Assembly: GCF_021869535.1 (NCBI RefSeq) | Contig: NW_026262690.1 | Coordinates: forward strand, 86,845,995-86,909,994 | Direction of reading: 5' to 3' | Length of the DNA: 64,000 bases | From: Mytilus californianus | Taxonomy: Eukaryota; Mollusca; Bivalvia; Mytilida; Mytilidae | Shown here: positions 1-12,026 of the stretch, piece after piece | Numbering within the stretch: position 1 is the first letter of the stretch | Layout: every line of letters begins with the position of its first letter | Translations under genes and position numbers: made by a program | Notes under the pieces: generated by a model | Database searches by the model: none | The model's input: the letters and a program-made list of their open reading frames with translations, nothing else | Told to the model about the DNA's origin: nothing

Positions 1-657
1 GGTCAATTTGTTTGAATGGCGTTATTGAACAATCAACTCTTACTGTTACCTAATATCATTGTGACATTGGAAAATATACCGGAGAATGCACAAATGTGAA
101 AGTCGTCTATCAAAGAGATATAAGAAGATGTGTTATGAGTGCCAATGAGACAACTCTCCATCCAAGTCATAATTTGTAGAAGTAAACCATTATAGGTCAA
201 AGTACGGCCTTCAACACAGAGCCTTGGCTCACACTGAACAGCAAGCTATAAAGGGCCCCAAAAATGACTAGTGTAAAACCATTCAAACATGAAAACCGAC
301 AGTCAAAATCTATTTAAAAAACGAGAAACAAGAAACACTTATGAACCACATCAACAAACGACAACCACTGAACATTAGGTTCCTGACTTAGGACAGGTGC
401 AAACAAATGCAGCGGGTTTAAACGTTTTAATATGTGCCAACCTTCACCCTACCTGAAACAATAGTGTAACATCACAACATAGAAAGACACACTATAAAAT
501 ATCAATTGAAATGGCATAACTCAATCAAAGTCAACTTGAACATAACTTAATAGTATTTTAAATTTTGTCATGCATAGTTCACAAACATTTTAAAAATATC
601 AATTTATCTTATTCATGAATATATTTTAATTGAGAACTTTATTTTCTAAATTTTCAG
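1..657. other. Intron sequence at left edge, with repeat
   Basis: This is non-coding sequence upstream of the first visible coiled-coil exon and probably an intron of the same gene. It ends in a clean acceptor (pyrimidine-rich tract then TTTTCAG at 651-657). Most of 105-490 belongs to an interspersed repeat. I see no other coding signal here. Confidence 0.6.
105..490 (-). repeat. Interspersed repeat, GAGAGTTGTCTCATTGGC family
   Basis: The stretch starting AGATATAAGAAGATGTG and containing GTGCCAATGAGACAAC recurs at 39805-39842 in the same sense. It recurs in reverse complement at about 16480-16545, 32240-32290, 37540-37605 and 38430-38480. The later part (CCTGACTTAGGACAGGTGC, about 382-400) matches in reverse the GCGCCTGTCCCAAGTCAGGA piece near 17290. 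It is an abundant mobile-derived repeat; I cannot assign a superfamily. Confidence 0.6.
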
Positions 658-710
658 ACAATTAATGAGCTGCAGAACACAATAAGTCATCTTAGGGATG
701 AAATCAAAAG
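658..710 (+). CDS. CEP112: CEP112-like coding exon (first visible)
   Basis: Encodes TINELQNTISHLRDEIK plus two bases of the next codon. Acceptor TTTTCAG ends at 657 and donor GTATGC starts at 711. Heptad-like leucine/isoleucine spacing fits a coiled coil. Confidence 0.65.
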
Positions 711-3700
711 GTATGCAACTATCTTTATCTGTAATAATTTATCCCTCTTCAATATTTTACATATTCTGTTTCAAAAATTGCTTGAATAAATAATTTAGTT
801 TTTGTTGCTTATCTTTCTTCTTTTAGCTTTTTTCTGTTAATCTTCTTTATTTTATCTTTATCTGTATATTTTCTTGCTTTTGGCTTTTTTGTTTATCTTC
901 CTTCTTTTAGCTTTTTTATTTGTCTTCTTTATTTTAGCTTTATCTGTTCATCTTCCTTCTTTAAGCTATTTTGTTTATCTTCCTTCTTTTAGCTTTTTTA
1001 TTTGTCTTCTTTATTTTAGCTTTATCTGTTCATCTTCCTTCTTTAAGCTATTTGTTTATCTCCTTCTTTTAGCTTTTTTCTGTTTATCTTCTTTATTTTA
1101 GCCCTTAATTGTATATCTTCCTTCTTTTTTTAAAATTGACTTTTTACTGGTTCAGGAAATTAAAATACAAAGTATTTTATAAAGATATAACCAAGTGTTT
1201 CTTCGGATATTTTTGTGTGAATAAATATGTAATCATATTTGGTTATTTTAAATCTGTGATTTTGACCATCAAACCTGAAAAATAGCTTTAAGTTGATGAA
1301 AATTGTATTCAAATTGATTTTTTTTGCAGGATTAAAGAATCTGGAGATAAGAAATTGAAAGATACGACTACAAAACAGGAAGATGACAGAAGGAATATGA
1401 AGAAAAACTACACTACTAATTTAGAGGTAAAAAATTGTTTAATTATTTTTTTAGTTATGTTTAGAAATGTATAGCGTTTATATATAGATTTTAGGGATGA
1501 GTTCAGCGGAATACTACATTTCTCTACTTAAAATTATACATTTTTAGAAAAAAATACCAGATTTGTTTAAATCCTATCATATATTGGAAAATTTAACTTG
1601 TAAGAATGTAATTTCAGTGATCGAATCTCTTACTTCAATGATATTGGTCAAATATTGGGACCTTTTCTAGAAATGTGCAAAAAATTTAGTTTGACATTTG
1701 TTGCCATAGATTTTTTTTCCCATGCTGTCACTGAAGTAATATCATTCAGTAATTAATTGAACTTCTGCAAATAAAGAGTTCAGAACATGCAAACCACATG
1801 TTATAAGAATCAGCAACTGGTTTGCAAAGATTTAAATTTTTGCAGAATTAAAGGACAGATATGGAGGAAATATTTGATTAATATAATGCATTTTAACAGT
1901 CATTGCAGTACACTATAGTTAAACTAGGTATACCTTCACCAGTTGTTCTCAAAGAATGATTTGTTTGAACTAAAAGTATTACATAAAATTAGATAAATGT
2001 GCTGCAATAAATTTATTCTGAAATTTTCATATATTGTTTCTTTAGAGCATGAGGAAAGATAATGAATCCCAACACAACAGAAATAGAACATTAGAGAGAC
2101 GAATAGAACAGATGGAGGCAGATCATGAGGAAAAGGTAATTGTGACATTCGATTGGAGATTATTTCAAACTGGATATGACTAAAAGGAGATTTGTGGTTA
2201 CTGGTATATGTCAATACAACAGCAATGTAACAATAAAAAAAAACAACATCTAGAGGTCAACATACAGTCTTCAACAATAGACAAGGGTCTGAATTGGGTT
2301 TACAGAATAGAACATAATGGGCAAAAAGTGCAGAATAAATGGCTAAAATAATAAAGAATAGAGAAAAATAGGCCAAAAAAATTGGTTTACAAATTTAAGG
2401 AATAAAGAAATGAAGGACCCCATCCAGACCCTCATAGACAGGTTCTATATCATATGTAAAGCTCTAAATCTGAATTCATGTTTTTTGGGAGATAACTTTA
2501 TACTATAGATTCTACCACTGCATCGAGTGTGGTATGATAGTTCAGAAGTTTTGATTTTATTTGATAATATTGCAGAGCAAATTGCTTCTTTCCTATAGAA
2601 TTAATTATGATAACTATGTATGTTGGGTTGAGACTTTTTTGGTTGGTTGGTTGGGGGAGTTGGGAGGGGGGTGTCGGTGCCCAAGTGATCTAAGTAGTCG
2701 AACTACTGTATCACTAGCCTGTCAACATTGAGGTTGTGAGTTTGAATCGTGCACATGGCAGGTGCACTCGACTCCAATCTTAATTGACTAGGATTGTCAG
2801 TTTTCCTACCGAAGGTCATGGTTCTCTCTGGGCACTCTTGCTTTCTCCACCAATAAAAACTTGACTGCCACGAAGTGACACAGTAGTGCTGAAAGTGGCG
2901 CTAAATATCAATCAATCAATCAATCTTTGGTTGGGATAATAAAGGCTGCTAACAAATCCAAGGAGAAAATAGCACACAATTAGAAAATGAGGTCATAGGG
3001 TAAAAAGATCTATTGTATTTTTTTTTCCCCTTATTGTGAGAATACTAGGAAGTTCAGTTTTAGTCAAACACTAGCAAATTAATAATAATATTTTGTGTAC
3101 TTCAGGTAACCCAGTTGAAGTTAGCATTTGAGGAGAAAATGAGAGGATTAATGCCATCATCAGTCAGACAGGTTAGTTATTATCATAGATTTCTAAAAAA
3201 AAAAGATTTAGAAATGCTGCTGCAGATTCATGTACTGTGGATGTACTTATTTTTTGTGTTTTCATGGATATTTGATTTCATGATTTCAAAATGTCTGTGT
3301 ACATGCTTATAGAAAATTTGTACTTTGTTCTAAATTGATATTGGTGGTTTTCCTGTACACTCCATTTGTATGAAAAATGGTATATCACAAATAATAGTCC
3401 ACAGTAAGAGCTAAAAATATTTTTTTTTAAAATCAGTAATTGAATGTAAATTCTATGTATAGGATGGATGGCTGTTTAACGTCCAGTGGCAAACAATGCA
3501 TATTCAGGACGAGGAAAGTCGATGTAAATATTGAAATGTGTTGTAATATACCTTATTAGCAATATGTTATTATAAGAAGAAAGTGTGCAACATTTTTTCA
3601 TCATCATCATTTCATCACCATTTGTTCATCTTGCACACTTTGTTGTCAATAATAATTGTTATGGTTATCGTCATTTAAAAAAAAAATACACCTGGTTTTA

Positions 3701-6058
3701 GCAATCACATTGTTTTGTTTCTGTCCTTGCAACGAATTTGGTAAAAAATACATGCATGATTTGATATGTTTAATTTGGCAGTTATGGAAATTTCAAATAA
3801 AAGTCAAACATGCAAAATTCTTTGTTTCAGGTGGATACTGGATTTGTGTTTTATCTATTCTTGGTCTTTGTTTGTTTTTATGATTTGCTAAATACTACTT
3901 AGTTTAGGTAATTTTCTGATGTGATGGCAAATGCACTATTGTTTAAACTGGCACATGTTTTAAATTGGGGATGATGAGAGGTGCTTTACATATGTCTAAT
4001 CATATGATATGCATATTCATATTCAAAATGTCAAAGTGTTACTAAGATATGAGTATGCCCTGCTTTGTACTAGACTGACATGCTCAGCTTGATTTTGGAA
4101 AAGGTAATAGTTGGCAGGAAGACATGTCACCCTTTCAAGACACATTATTCTGACTTAGAGCTACCAGTGTTTTCTCTTACCCCTAAATATTGCATGCTTT
4201 CAGGAGAAGCAAAAAATACCAATTTTAGATTCTGATCTGTTTAGTCATTTAAACTATGAGTTTGCTATATTTTAGGCAGTAATTTAGGAGTTTAATTTGG
4301 GCCAGTTTGAGTAATGCAGAATTATGGATAGAGATAGCAAAAACAAATATCGTTAATTTTTAGGGTCCTCAAGGGTTTCTAGGGAAAGGAACATTTCAAC
4401 CTCAAAATAAAGGGTCATTAGTTATAGAAATTGAAAACCATGAAATCAGACTAAGCAAATATGAATCAATTTCCATCTTTCTTTTTACCTGAATATCAAT
4501 AAATATTCTATTAATATTGTCAAAACACTTCACATTCAGATTCTTATGAACTTTAAGACTGACAATTATTTTGAAGGGCTGATCAACAAATATGAATTTT
4601 ATTTCATTGAAAGAGTCCAATCATTGTAAATATGTGGAATTGCCTTTTCCATTTGTTCATTGTGAGCAGCACTCCAATGTCTGCTTAAGTTTATATCTTA
4701 TTTTTTAGAGTTTGTTGCTTATTTTTTTCTCATAAGTCTTCTTTAGATAGAGCAAAAGAAACAGAGTGGGCAGGGTTCCGCACGCACACCCTTTTCCATC
4801 TTGTGACACTGTCATGGAATACTAGTTCCATTCAATTATAAGATTAGTTCAAAATGGTAGAAATATTCTAGAATATTATTTCCTCTGGGTGAAATATTAC
4901 AGTATTTGTTCCTGACAGAATAAAGGGTATAGAATATTTATTCCAATAGGAATAGATATCATAGTATTGTTTATAACAAAGTTTCCCAAGGAACTTCTGT
5001 ACCAGTAAGAGGAACAAATATATGCTGACAACCATTCCCACTTTGGAAAAGCGGAAAAAGCAAAATCAGTTGAGTCAAAATGTGAAAATGCTTTATAAGA
5101 TATGTATGCTATTTTGATTTGAACAGTAGTGAAGTACGTTTTAGTCATCAGTTGATTTGTAGTTTCACTTTAGTGATATGGACAGGTTGAATATGACACT
5201 GTGTTTGTTTGGTTTTCCACTCATCATCATTTTCATAGTTGAATTTTATAAATTGGTGTTGCACACTTTCAAATTTTGTAATGTACCCATTGACAAAAAT
5301 GTATATGAAATATTTCTGCTTATCCTTAAAACTACTAAGCAAATTGAGTATGTCTTTTATTTTAGTTAATTGAGTTTTATATTTTTTGAATGGATGAATG
5401 TATTTTGTCTATCAGAATAAATATAGACTCTTTTTTACAGTTTACCTTATTAACATGAAATACCTTCTGAATTTGAATGAGATTTCCAAGGAGTTTTATT
5501 AAAATTACAGATCCTTTCATTGTTAATTTGAAGCATGCCGAGAAACAACTGCTCCTAGATAAATGGTTTTTAATTTTTTTTTCATTCTGGTCATGCTTTC
5601 AATTGGCCATAAAAGGTTCTTTCACATTGTACTGTAAATTCAGAAATGATTGTGTGCATTTATTATTGCATTTTTGAAGACTGAACAAAAATGCAAGATT
5701 AATTATTGTGATTTCAGGAAAAGCTTCATACAGATATATGTATCAGATGTCAGAATGCAAGTTCTTATTTTGGCATTACTCACCCAGTGGCAATATTCCG
5801 TATTATTGAAAACCTCCCAATAATTTCTGATCTTACAGTATTTGTATTCTATACTTATGCATAACACAAGGCATATTGACAATTTACAGACTTATTTTTA
5901 TTTTTGTTTTTCTCTTTCAGGAGTTGGAAGACACCATTGACTCTTTGAAGTCACAAGTGAACTCATTACAACAGAAATCATTAGTTCTACAGGAGGACCT
6001 AGATTTGCGGAACCAGTACCCACAATTCTCAGCTAGTTCGCCAATCAAAGCATTATGA
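658..6058 (+). CDS. CEP112: Centrosomal protein of 112 kDa-like, C-terminal part (5 exons; 5' end outside window)
   Basis: Joined exons 658-710, 1330-1426, 2046-2135, 3106-3171 and 5921-6058 keep one open frame. They encode a highly charged coiled coil (TINELQNTISHLRDEIKR..., SMRKDNESQHNRNRTLERR..., then VTQLKLAFEEKMRGLMPSSV, RQELEDTIDSLKSQVNSLQQ). As I recall the family, CEP112/CCDC46 proteins end in a very similar EKM-GLMP-S-RQELEDTISSLKSQVN block followed by LQ-rich coiled coil; that C-terminal match is the basis for the name. Human CEP112 localises to centrosomes and is otherwise poorly characterised. The first three joins are phase 0 except 710/1330, which splits an AGG codon. The frame ends at TGA 6056-6058. 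The 5' part of the gene lies off the window. Another long coiled-coil centrosomal protein is possible but less likely. Confidence 0.72.
800..1125 (+). repeat. Pyrimidine-rich minisatellite in CEP112-like intron
   Basis: The strand is almost pure T/C. A unit of about 82 bases (TTCTTTTAGCTTTTTTATTT..., then TCTGTTCATCTTCCTTCTTT...) is present in two nearly identical copies at about 902-1064 with shorter derivatives either side. It lies about 200 bases upstream of the next exon. The open frame through it is a composition artefact. Confidence 0.7.
1330..1426 (+). CDS. CEP112: CEP112-like coding exon
   Basis: Acceptor TTTTTTTGCAG ends at 1329 and donor GTAAAA starts at 1427. Encodes a lysine/aspartate-rich helix (RIKESGDKKLKDTTTKQEDD...). 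The first base completes the AGG codon begun in the previous exon. Confidence 0.65.
2046..2135 (+). CDS. CEP112: CEP112-like coding exon
   Basis: Acceptor TTGTTTCTTTAG ends at 2045 and donor GTAATT starts at 2136. It is 30 whole codons (SMRKDNESQHNRNRTLERR... to ADHEEK), phase 0 at both ends, strongly charged coiled coil. Confidence 0.68.
2671..2925 (+). mobile_element. tRNA-derived SINE
   Basis: The head resembles a tRNA with long variable arm (GGTGCCCAAGTGATCTAAGT, then GGTTGTGAGTTTGAATCGTG as the degenerate B box). It is followed by a body (CTCGACTCCAATCTTAATTG) and a short tandem tail of ATCA units. The same family is present in reverse at 49547-49808. Flanking TTTGGTTGG-like sequence on both sides may be a target duplication. 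It sits in an intron of the CEP112-like gene. Confidence 0.75.
3106..3171 (+). CDS. CEP112: CEP112-like coding exon with conserved EKMRGLMPSS block
   Basis: It is 22 whole codons: VTQLKLAFEEKMRGLMPSSV then RQ. Acceptor TACTTCAG ends at 3105 and donor GTTAGT starts at 3172. This is the most diagnostic block for CEP112 together with the last exon. Confidence 0.72.
3172..5920 (+). other. Long last intron of the CEP112-like gene
   Basis: AT-rich intron of 2.75 kb. A short repeat trace (ATGGATGGCTGTTTAACG at about 3462) and one MITE (5630-5840) are recognisable. The short open frames in it lack splice logic or family resemblance, and I see no gene. Confidence 0.5.
5630..5840. mobile_element. MITE, TACTGTAAATTC terminal inverted repeats
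   Basis: Begins TACTGTAAATTCAGAAATGA and ends in the diverged complement (TTTCTGATCTTACAGTA). Internal text CGATTTCAGGAAAA-like and ATACAGATATATGTATCAGA is shared with copies at 13136-13346 and 26827-27039. About 210 bp; non-coding. Confidence 0.72.
5921..6058 (+). CDS. CEP112: CEP112-like terminal coding exon
   Basis: Acceptor TTTTTCTCTTTCAG ends at 5920. It encodes ELEDTIDSLKSQVNSLQQKS, a further leucine-rich stretch, then a less structured tail (QYPQFSASSPIKAL) and TGA. The ELEDTI-SLKSQVN motif is the family C-terminal signature as I know it. The SASSPIKAL tail is longer than I expect for the vertebrate protein. Confidence 0.75.
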   Translation, partial: ELEDTIDSLKSQVNSLQQKSLVLQEDLDLRNQYPQFSASSPIKAL

Positions 6059-6905
6059 CAGGGTCATGACCCACAATAAACTAAGCAATATCTGTGATAT
6101 TATTGTATGCTCAGGCTACAACACTACGAAAAGTCATCCAACATAGAGTAGTAGACATATAAACAAAACTGGTATCCTGTTTTATATCTAGCATTGCTCA
6201 TTGTTATCAGAATCCAGTTTTGTTCAGAATTATTTTCAGACAAGACATATCTAATAAAAGAATCATTTCCGGACTTGAACTGGGTGTTGATTTGTCAGAT
6301 ATGTCAGTGTGATGAAATGAAAGGGTATAATGGAATGTACTTGTGAAGAAGTTGTGTTTGGTTTAATATATGCAATCATGAATGGGCTGAAAAGAAAGTT
6401 TGAAATTTATTCCACATCTTCATGATCTTGCCATATATAAAATGCCAGTACAAAACATTTTTATTTTGAGTTTTGAAAAAAATTTTGAGAATGACAGAGT
6501 AAATGTAAAATAATATTGAATTACAAGTCTTTCTGATTTCCATTGTTTGAAAGATTTTCAGTAGTTGACAAAAACAACAGCTTGTTTTAAATTAATTTTG
6601 TTATATTTTAATATTATTTTGTTAGCTAGATAATTATATATTTTACATTTGTATATTACCATTTGTGCCATTGTTTATTTATTCTCTTTGTAAATAACAG
6701 CCATTCACTGCCGTTATAAAGTATAAATATATAATTCAGAAAGATTCTATCGATTTTATTTTTTTATTCCATTATTGCAGAAAGGATGATTTTGTATTAT
6801 ATATCATTTGAATGTATTATTCCGTTATCATATAAAAGAACAAACTTCTCTTAATTCAGTGTTTTATTCCATTATCTAATGAAAGGATGAATTTTCATAC
6901 ATTTC
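6059..6905 (+). other. Probable 3' UTR of the CEP112-like gene
   Basis: AT-rich sequence directly after the stop codon. Candidate polyadenylation hexamers AATAAA lie at 6075-6080 and 6253-6258. No reading frame of note. It runs into a repeat at about 6909. Which poly(A) site is used cannot be seen from sequence. Confidence 0.5.
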
Positions 6906-6908
6906 AAC

Positions 6909-8215
6909 ATTTTAATACGACCGCAAAAAAATTTTGCAGTCTTATATTGGTATGACGTTGGCGTCGTCGTAGTCGTCGTCCAAAGACACATTGGTTTTCG
7001 CACTCTAACTTTAGTTCAAGTGAATGGATCTCTATGAAATTTTACCATAAGGTTCAATACCACAAAAGAAAGGTTGGGATTCATTTTGGGGGTTATGGTA
7101 CCAACAGTTAAGGAATAAGGGGCCAAAAATAAGCATTTTTGTAACTTCCAGACATAACTTGTGTGTTAGTGTATGGATCTCTCTGACATTGTACCACAAG
7201 GTTCCATATCACAAAGGGAATGCTGGGATTGATTTTGGGGGTAATTGCCTCAAAATTTTAGGAATTAGGGGCCAAAAAAGGGGCAAAAAACAAGCATTTT
7301 TCTAGTTTCATGACAATAACTTGTGTGTAAGTGTATGGATCTTTCTGAAATTGTACTACAAGGTTCCATATCAGAAAGGAAAAGCTGGAATTGAGTTTGG
7401 GGGTAATTGCCCAAAACGTTTAGGAATAAGGGTTCAAAAATAAGCATTTTTCTAGTTTCCAGACAATAACTTGTGTTCAAGTGTATGGATCTCTCTGAAA
7501 TTGTACTGCAAGGTACCATACCACAAAGGGAAGGCTGGGATTGATTTTGGGGGTAATTGCCTCAAAATTTTAGGAATTAGGGGCCAAAAAGGGGCAAAAA
7601 ACAAGCATTTGTCTAGTTTCAGGACAATAACTTGTGTGTAAGTGTATGGATCTTTATGAAATTGTACTACATGGTTCCATGTCACAAAGGGAAAGCTGGG
7701 TTTGAGTTTGGTGGTAATTGCCCTAATCATTTATGAATTTGGGGCCAAAAAGGGGCAAAAAAACAAGCATTTTTCTAGTTTCCAGACAATAACTTGTGTT
7801 CCAGTGTATGGATCTCTCTGAAATTGTACTGCAAGGTACCATACCACAAAGGGAAGGCTGGGATTGAGTTTGGGGGTGATGAATCATAAGGGGGTTCAAA
7901 AAATTGGGGGGGGGGGGGCTTTTTTTTCCTTTTTTTCCTTTTTTTTTCTTTAAAATTTTCCATTTTAAATTGGTTTAATTTCTGATTTATATATAAAAGC
8001 AAATAATAATGATATGGTTTGAATAGGTAAATTAAAAATTTTTAAGTTCTTAGACCACATTCATTCTGTGTCAGAAACCTATGCTGTGTCAAATATTTAA
8101 TCACAATCTAAATTCAGTGCTGTATCAAGCTTGAATATTGTGTCCATACTTGCCCCAACTGTTCAGGGTTCGACCTCTGCGTTCGTATCAAGCTGCGCCC
8201 AGCGGAGCATTTTAT
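6909..8215 (-). mobile_element. Pearl/MgE-like element, copy A (tandem core repeats, 3' hairpin)
   Basis: Read on the minus strand it starts TAAAATGCTCCGCTGGGCGC near 8215. It continues through GCAGAGGTCGAACCCTGAAC, several ~160-bp core repeats (GGTATGGTACCTTGCAGTAC, TTTTTGGCCCC), then a GAC-rich stretch at about 6960-6985. It ends in a hairpin at 6915-6945 (ATACGACCGCAAAA against its complement). Same family as the copies at 24159, 28870, 52648 and 54965, but lacking the 126-136-bp block. No transposase; non-autonomous. Confidence 0.72.
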
Positions 8216-8324
8216 TTATTCCGTTATCGTATATAAAGGATGTGTTTCTATTAATTTGACTGCTTTTTATTTTATTATCGTATAAAAGGACAACTTTTTT
8301 TTAATTATAATGTTTTTATTTCAT

Positions 8325-8480
8325 TATAAAATTGAGAATGGAAATGGGGAATGTGTCAAAGAGACAACAACCCGACCATAGGACAGACAACAGCAGAAGG
8401 TCACCAACAGGTCTTCAATGCAGCGAGAAATTCCCGCACCCGGAGGCGTCCTTCAGCTGGCCCCTAAACAAATATATTAT
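8325..8480 (+). repeat. Interspersed repeat, GTGTCAAAGAGACAAC family
   Basis: Contains AATGTGTCAAAGAGACAACA, CCCGACCATAGGACAG and CCCGCACCCGGAGGCGTCCT. The same text occurs at 15655-15740 and, in reverse complement, at 17410-17560. Superfamily not identifiable from this fragment. Confidence 0.65.
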
Positions 8481-8754
8481 GCCTGTTAAAAAATGAGTTT
8501 CTATAAATTTCACTACTTTTATTCCATTATCGTATTAAAAGACAAACTTCTATGAATTTCAATTATTTTTATTCCATTTTCTATGTATGAAAGACTGTAA
8601 AGATACTTGACAAAATTATAGGACCGATTTTTGCACAATTGGAGCTACAAAAAAAATGTATATTATACCTTTGTATTATTTTATTGGAATATGTTTGTGA
8701 CAATTCAACTTTAATAAAAAAAACACTTCATAAAAAGATTTCAACAATGTTATA

Positions 8755-8943
8755 TACTGTGCATCTATTTTATATTTTTGTGGATACCAATTTTCTAGAT
8801 TGAGAAAAAATTGTGTTTTCTTTGGTATTTGATTTCATACAAACCTATATATAGTAAATATGTACTTTGTTAACCTATACCCATAAAATCCATGAAAATT
8901 GGTATACCAAGAAAAGTCAATTATAGCGATGAATCCACAGTAC
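8755..8943. mobile_element. MITE, TACTGTGGATTCAT type
   Basis: Starts TACTGTGCATCTATTTTA and ends GATGAATCCACAGTA, with internal TTTGTGGATACCAATTTTCT and CATGAAAATTGGTATACCAA as inverted arms. Related copies lie at 21216-21429, 41766-41972 and about 33020-33177. Confidence 0.65.
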
Positions 8944-8966
8944 TTTAAATGTATGATGGTTTGATA

Positions 8967-9287
8967 TTACAGCTTTTCTATAAAAGCATGCAAAGCAAAC
9001 CTTTAATCAACTTGCTTGCTATGTTTGTTTGGATGTTTGTAAACAACAGGTAGGTAGTCTATTTTAGTCTGTTTACTATATACTGGAATTTGATTGGACA
9101 ATAAACATTAACTTCATTTAAATGTCAAGTTTCACATTGTATGTCAATTTTTATTGTCCAATCAAATACCAGTATATATTAAACAGACTGAAACTCCGCC
9201 TACCCTTTTGTTTACAAACATCCAAGCAAACATAGCAAGCAAGTCGATCAAAGGTTTGCTTTGAATGCTTTTATAGAAAAGCTGTAA
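8967..9287. mobile_element. Foldback MITE with ~140-bp inverted arms
   Basis: The left arm (TTACAGCTTTTCTATAAAAG, AAAGCAAACCTTTAATCAAC, TGCTTGCTATGTTTGTTTGG) is repeated as its near-perfect complement on the right (CATAGCAAGCAAGTCGATCA, CTTTTATAGAAAAGCTGTAA). Both arms contain the TATACTGG-ATTTGATTGGACAAT block around a short centre near 9125. No coding content. Confidence 0.8.
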
Positions 9288-10900
9288 CAGGGTATTTTTT
9301 ATGAAATCCATTACACATTGGATGAATGTATTAGTTTGACTTAGTTTTAAGGTGTCGATTCTTTATTCTAAAATTAATGTCAGTTCTAAATAACTGAATT
9401 TCTGAATTTTAAAGCATTTGTTTTAAGTTACTGAAAGGTTATACCAGATATGTAGTTTTCTTCAAAGTTTTCTATTTCTATTACTACAGCAATTTGTTAA
9501 AACAAAATAATAGCATTATTGCCTTATGCTGACCTTCAATTTAGTTATATAAAGCTGGATTATTTATTACTAGTATATTTTATTATAGATTGACCCAAAT
9601 AATATATTATAAAAGAATAAGGATATTTAACGTAGGTCTGATGCTACAGGAAAATAATCAGAATTTCAACTGAAGGAAGTTTTAGGAAAAACCTTTGTAG
9701 TAAATAGCTATATTCTATATGTGGCAGGTTTTAAGTGTCATGAGGACATAATTCATAAATGATACAAATTTAGATTCATTGTTTTATTTTCACTACTCTT
9801 TTTGGTAATCAAACTTACAAATTTATGGAAAATCTTGTGTGCTCTTTAATGATGGTGTAGGAAAAATTATCTCCCCTTTGATAAAAGCAGGGCTCTATTT
9901 TTGTAGCAACAAAATGGATGCCCTTCATTGAAAACTGGAAAGTATCACTGCACATATGTGAAAACAGAAAAATGAAAATGAATAATTCTTGAATCACTAG
10001 TACAAATGTTTTTTTTTTATTTCATATCAAATTTTCTACTGTAATGAGGACTTTATAAGTCTTTAACTTACAATTTGGTAAATAATATATTTTAGCAATA
10101 TTGTTGTTATATACTCAAGTCTGCAATAATCTGTAGAAAACCCATTTGACACTTAACCTCAATTATGAGAATATTAGAAATTGAAAATATTTGATGTTAA
10201 ATTGTAACTTCTATAATTTATGTACATAGCATACATATTTGAAGCATTTATAAAAATAAAGCATTGAAGTGCCAGTATTTTTGTTGTTTACTACGGCAAA
10301 ATTTAGGGCATCTTCTGAGGTGCTTGGACAGGTTGGTGTCTATGAATGTGTGTGTTTGTGTTTATACTCCTCTCAGAGTCATAGCTATACCATTAAATAC
10401 ATATATGGGTTAAACAATTTTCTTGCAATTGGTCATATGTCAAGTTAAAATTGAATCTTGAGATATTTAAAATTATTATTTGGTATTGGAATCAATTGGT
10501 GACACAGTTTTGCTTAGGATGACTTTACACTTTAGATTTACCCATGTTCCATCTGAACAGTCAATCTTGGTTTCAACATCTGGTTTCCTAGTAGCCTGCT
10601 CAATTTCAGTGTAGGCTGTGATTGGTTCCAACCCGGCTGGGTAAAACCAAAAACAATGTAATTAGTTCTTGCTACTTCTCCACCACTCATTTAGGAGTTA
10701 GAACAAAACCAGGTCAATTCCGAAGTCAGAATAATATGTCTGATTAGGATAATGCATCTTTCTGAGGACTTTAACCTTATGAATAGCATGGGATAATCTG
10801 ACTCAACATGTCTGTATAGTACAAAGCAGGATACTTTGAATTCATTAATGTTCGTGGTTGTAGACTTTTGTAAGACCACAAAGTCAAATATTCAAAAAAT
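9288..10900. other. AT-rich intergenic stretch
   Basis: No reading frame, RNA or clear repeat that I can support. Downstream of the CEP112-like gene. Confidence 0.4.
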
Positions 10901-10904
10901 TAAA

Positions 10905-11345
10905 GAACCTTCTCATATACCCCATGCCCCCAAATTGTCACTGGGCAAACAAAATCACCAGATTCCTAAGTTCAAAGACTCATAACTCCAACAAAGTCAA
11001 CTGATAAAAAATTCTTGAGGATATGCACATCTACATATTATGCCCTACAAAGTTTCTTGAAATTCTGTTGTGTGGTTCCAAAGGAGTTGCGCTGAAAAAG
11101 TGTTGCAGTAGAATATAATGGCCAAAATTTTAAATTTAAAGGGGCATAACTCCTAGCAAAAAAATGTAATCATAATTTCCTGTCAATATGCACATCTGCA
11201 TAGTATGTGTTTTTTATCTACAAAGTTTCATGAAATTCTGTTGTGTGGTTTCAGAGGGTTGAGATGACAAGAACAGGACTAACGGACTGATGGACGGACA
11301 GATGTACGGGTCAAAAACTTTATACCCTATGCAACTTTGTTTCAT
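10905..11345 (+). repeat. Degenerate pearl-like element with two core copies
   Basis: Two ~165-bp related units (TATGCACATCTACATATTAT and TATGCACATCTGCATAGTAT, each followed by TGAAATTCTGTTGTGTGGTT) are followed by a GGACTAACGGACTGATGGAC purine/GAC-rich stretch. The plan is the same as in the other pearl-like elements of the window. Confidence 0.5.
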
Positions 11346-11739
11346 GGTTTATAGATATAATTTTTCCTTAAACCACAAAAATTAATTCTCACAAAAATAA
11401 ATGAATCCACAGTATATTAAAATATTTCATTAATAAGATGTGAATGTCCTGATTATGCATGAAATATTTACACAAGGACCTTGAAAGCAGCCATTAGTCA
11501 ATCATTTGATGAATTTAAAGATACATTCTTATATATTACCCTGTAAGTTTTATTATCTTTATTATTGATGTGTAATGAGCCAAAGAAGGTTACCATTTCA
11601 GCACTAATTTTATCACAGAAATCAATTTATCATTCTCAAATTACTTGTATCTGTTCGATTGAGGAATAATTATGATAATCATTTTAATCATTTCTATAAT
11701 TATTAAGTCAATGAACTGTGTGGAGAACTGATTACAAAC

Positions 11740-11855
11740 ATTTACATAATAGTTATCCCATGAGGACGCGGTGTGTCAGTGTAAGATCATCCCGAAGGCC
11801 GGAGGGTGATCTTACACTGAAACACCAAGTCATAGTGGGATAACTATTTTACATC
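11740..11855. repeat. Nested inverted repeat (long hairpin)
   Basis: Outer arms ATAGTTATCCCA and TGGGATAACTAT enclose inner arms TCAGTGTAAGATCA and TGATCTTACACTGA. The loop is TCCCGAAGGCCGGAGGG. As RNA or single-stranded DNA it would form a two-stage hairpin. Probably a MITE core; TATC-AGATCACC text recurs near 12230-12260. Confidence 0.65.
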
Positions 11856-12026
11856 CCAACTCTTCTAGACTATATGAAAAAAATATTTACGCTTCATAAC
11901 ATCTAGTTCAGAATGCCATACAATGATTATAATATACTTTATATATTACTATATAGTATATACCCTTTATGAGCCCCGGTTACAATGTTTAACTATGTTA
12001 AATTAACAGTAAGTTTGTATCCAGTT

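Noticed and set aside
874..1101. Hydrophobic 75-residue open frame
   Set aside because: Low-complexity pyrimidine-rich intron repeat; the residues only reflect T/C composition.
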